A DNA stretch of 21,595 bases from DATLNF01 sp035536235 (GTDB lineage Bacteria; Actinomycetota; Actinomycetes; BP-191): contig DATLOQ010000005.1 in the NCBI GenBank assembly GCA_035536235.1, forward strand, positions 1 to 21,595. The letters run 5' to 3'. Under the pieces are notes generated by a model. The model was not told the DNA's origin, searched no databases, and saw nothing but the letters and a program-made list of their open reading frames with translations. Of the stretch, positions 21,459-21,595 are shown piece after piece (position 1 is the stretch's first letter; the number at the start of each line of letters is the position of its first letter). The position numbers were made by a program, and so were the translations under genes.

Positions 21459-21595
21459 ATGCGGAGCTCCCGAGGTGTCGTGGTCGCGCTGGCGACCGCC
21501 ATCGCGCTGACGTGCGGCCTCGGCGTCGTCGCGGCCGGAGAGCGCTCTCAGGGCGAGCCGGCCAGCGCGGGCAGCACCGACACCGCCCTGCCGTC
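21459..21595 (+). CDS. Start of an exported protein, 3' truncated
   Basis: An open frame from ATG 21459 to the window end, 45 codons. It reads MRSSRGVVVALATAIAL, then TCGLGVVAAGERSQGEP: a short basic head, a hydrophobic core and a small-residue region, as in a signal peptide, followed by a Ser/Ala/Gly/Thr stretch. A Cys at 19 lies mid-core (LTCG), so lipidation there is possible but the lipobox is poor. GGGAG lies about 4 nt upstream. It is divergent from the propeller gene across 104 bp. Function cannot be told from this part. Confidence 0.55.
   Translation, partial: MRSSRGVVVALATAIALTCGLGVVAAGERSQGEPASAGSTDTALP

Overview
The window is high-GC, densely packed chromosomal DNA. Most genes have GTG or ATG starts and short gaps, and several overlap end to start. 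The gene set fits a free-living actinomycete (high-GC Gram-positive): an actinobacterial-type ATP-dependent DNA ligase, an F420-type luciferase-like oxidoreductase, a DUF3039 protein, a tandem glyoxalase-fold protein like the mycobacterial antigen CFP30B, a Pkn-type Ser/Thr kinase and many apparently leaderless starts. I cannot place it to genus. I saw no rRNA, tRNA, CRISPR array, insertion sequence, integrase or phage gene. No gene-free stretch exceeds 300 bases; the longest gap, 196 bases before the ligase, holds a dispersed repeat.

Layout. 1-894: 3' part of an ABC exporter subunit (+). 895-1064: two tandem copies of a roughly 75-bp palindromic repeat. 1065-3735 (-): F420 LLM oxidoreductase followed by the DNA ligase, with a dispersed repeat between them. 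3755-4684 (+): nuclease lipoprotein and a small zincin metallopeptidase. 4720-5496 (-): double glyoxalase-fold protein. 5607-6731 (+): two-domain dCTP deaminase, followed by a strong hairpin. 6877-9244 (+): transmembrane Ser/Thr kinase and MsrA, with overlapping hairpins between. 9267-11223 (+): a tight operon of TrmH/SpoU methyltransferase, mercaptopyruvate-type sulfurtransferase and DUF3039, joined by two ATGA overlaps. 11220-11996 (-): SDR oxidoreductase whose stop codon shares a CTAG with the DUF3039 stop. 12053-13506 (+): rhomboid protease and HhH-GPD DNA repair protein, again with an ATGA overlap. 13630-14529 (-): patatin-like protein. 14612-16129 (-): unrecognised basic and Ala/Pro/Glu-rich protein. 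16273-16992 (-): PIG-L deacetylase. 17091-17861 (+): exonuclease III. 17871-18770 (-): lipoprotein. 18919-21354 (-): secreted Asp-box (BNR) propeller protein, with a second copy of the dispersed repeat before the lipoprotein. 21459-end (+): start of an exported protein.

How the genes relate. The window is mostly housekeeping and accessory maintenance: five genes act on DNA or the dNTP pool (ligase, SNase, dCTP deaminase, HhH-GPD, exonuclease III), and MsrA repairs oxidised protein. Orientation changes often, so most genes are single units. The tightest functional unit is TrmH-sulfurtransferase-DUF3039. I do not see a clear new defence or mobile system. The observations most worth following up are the dispersed 52-bp-period repeat, the 75-bp palindromic tandem repeat, the uncharacterised protein at 14612-16129 and the methyltransferase-sulfurtransferase-DUF3039 operon.
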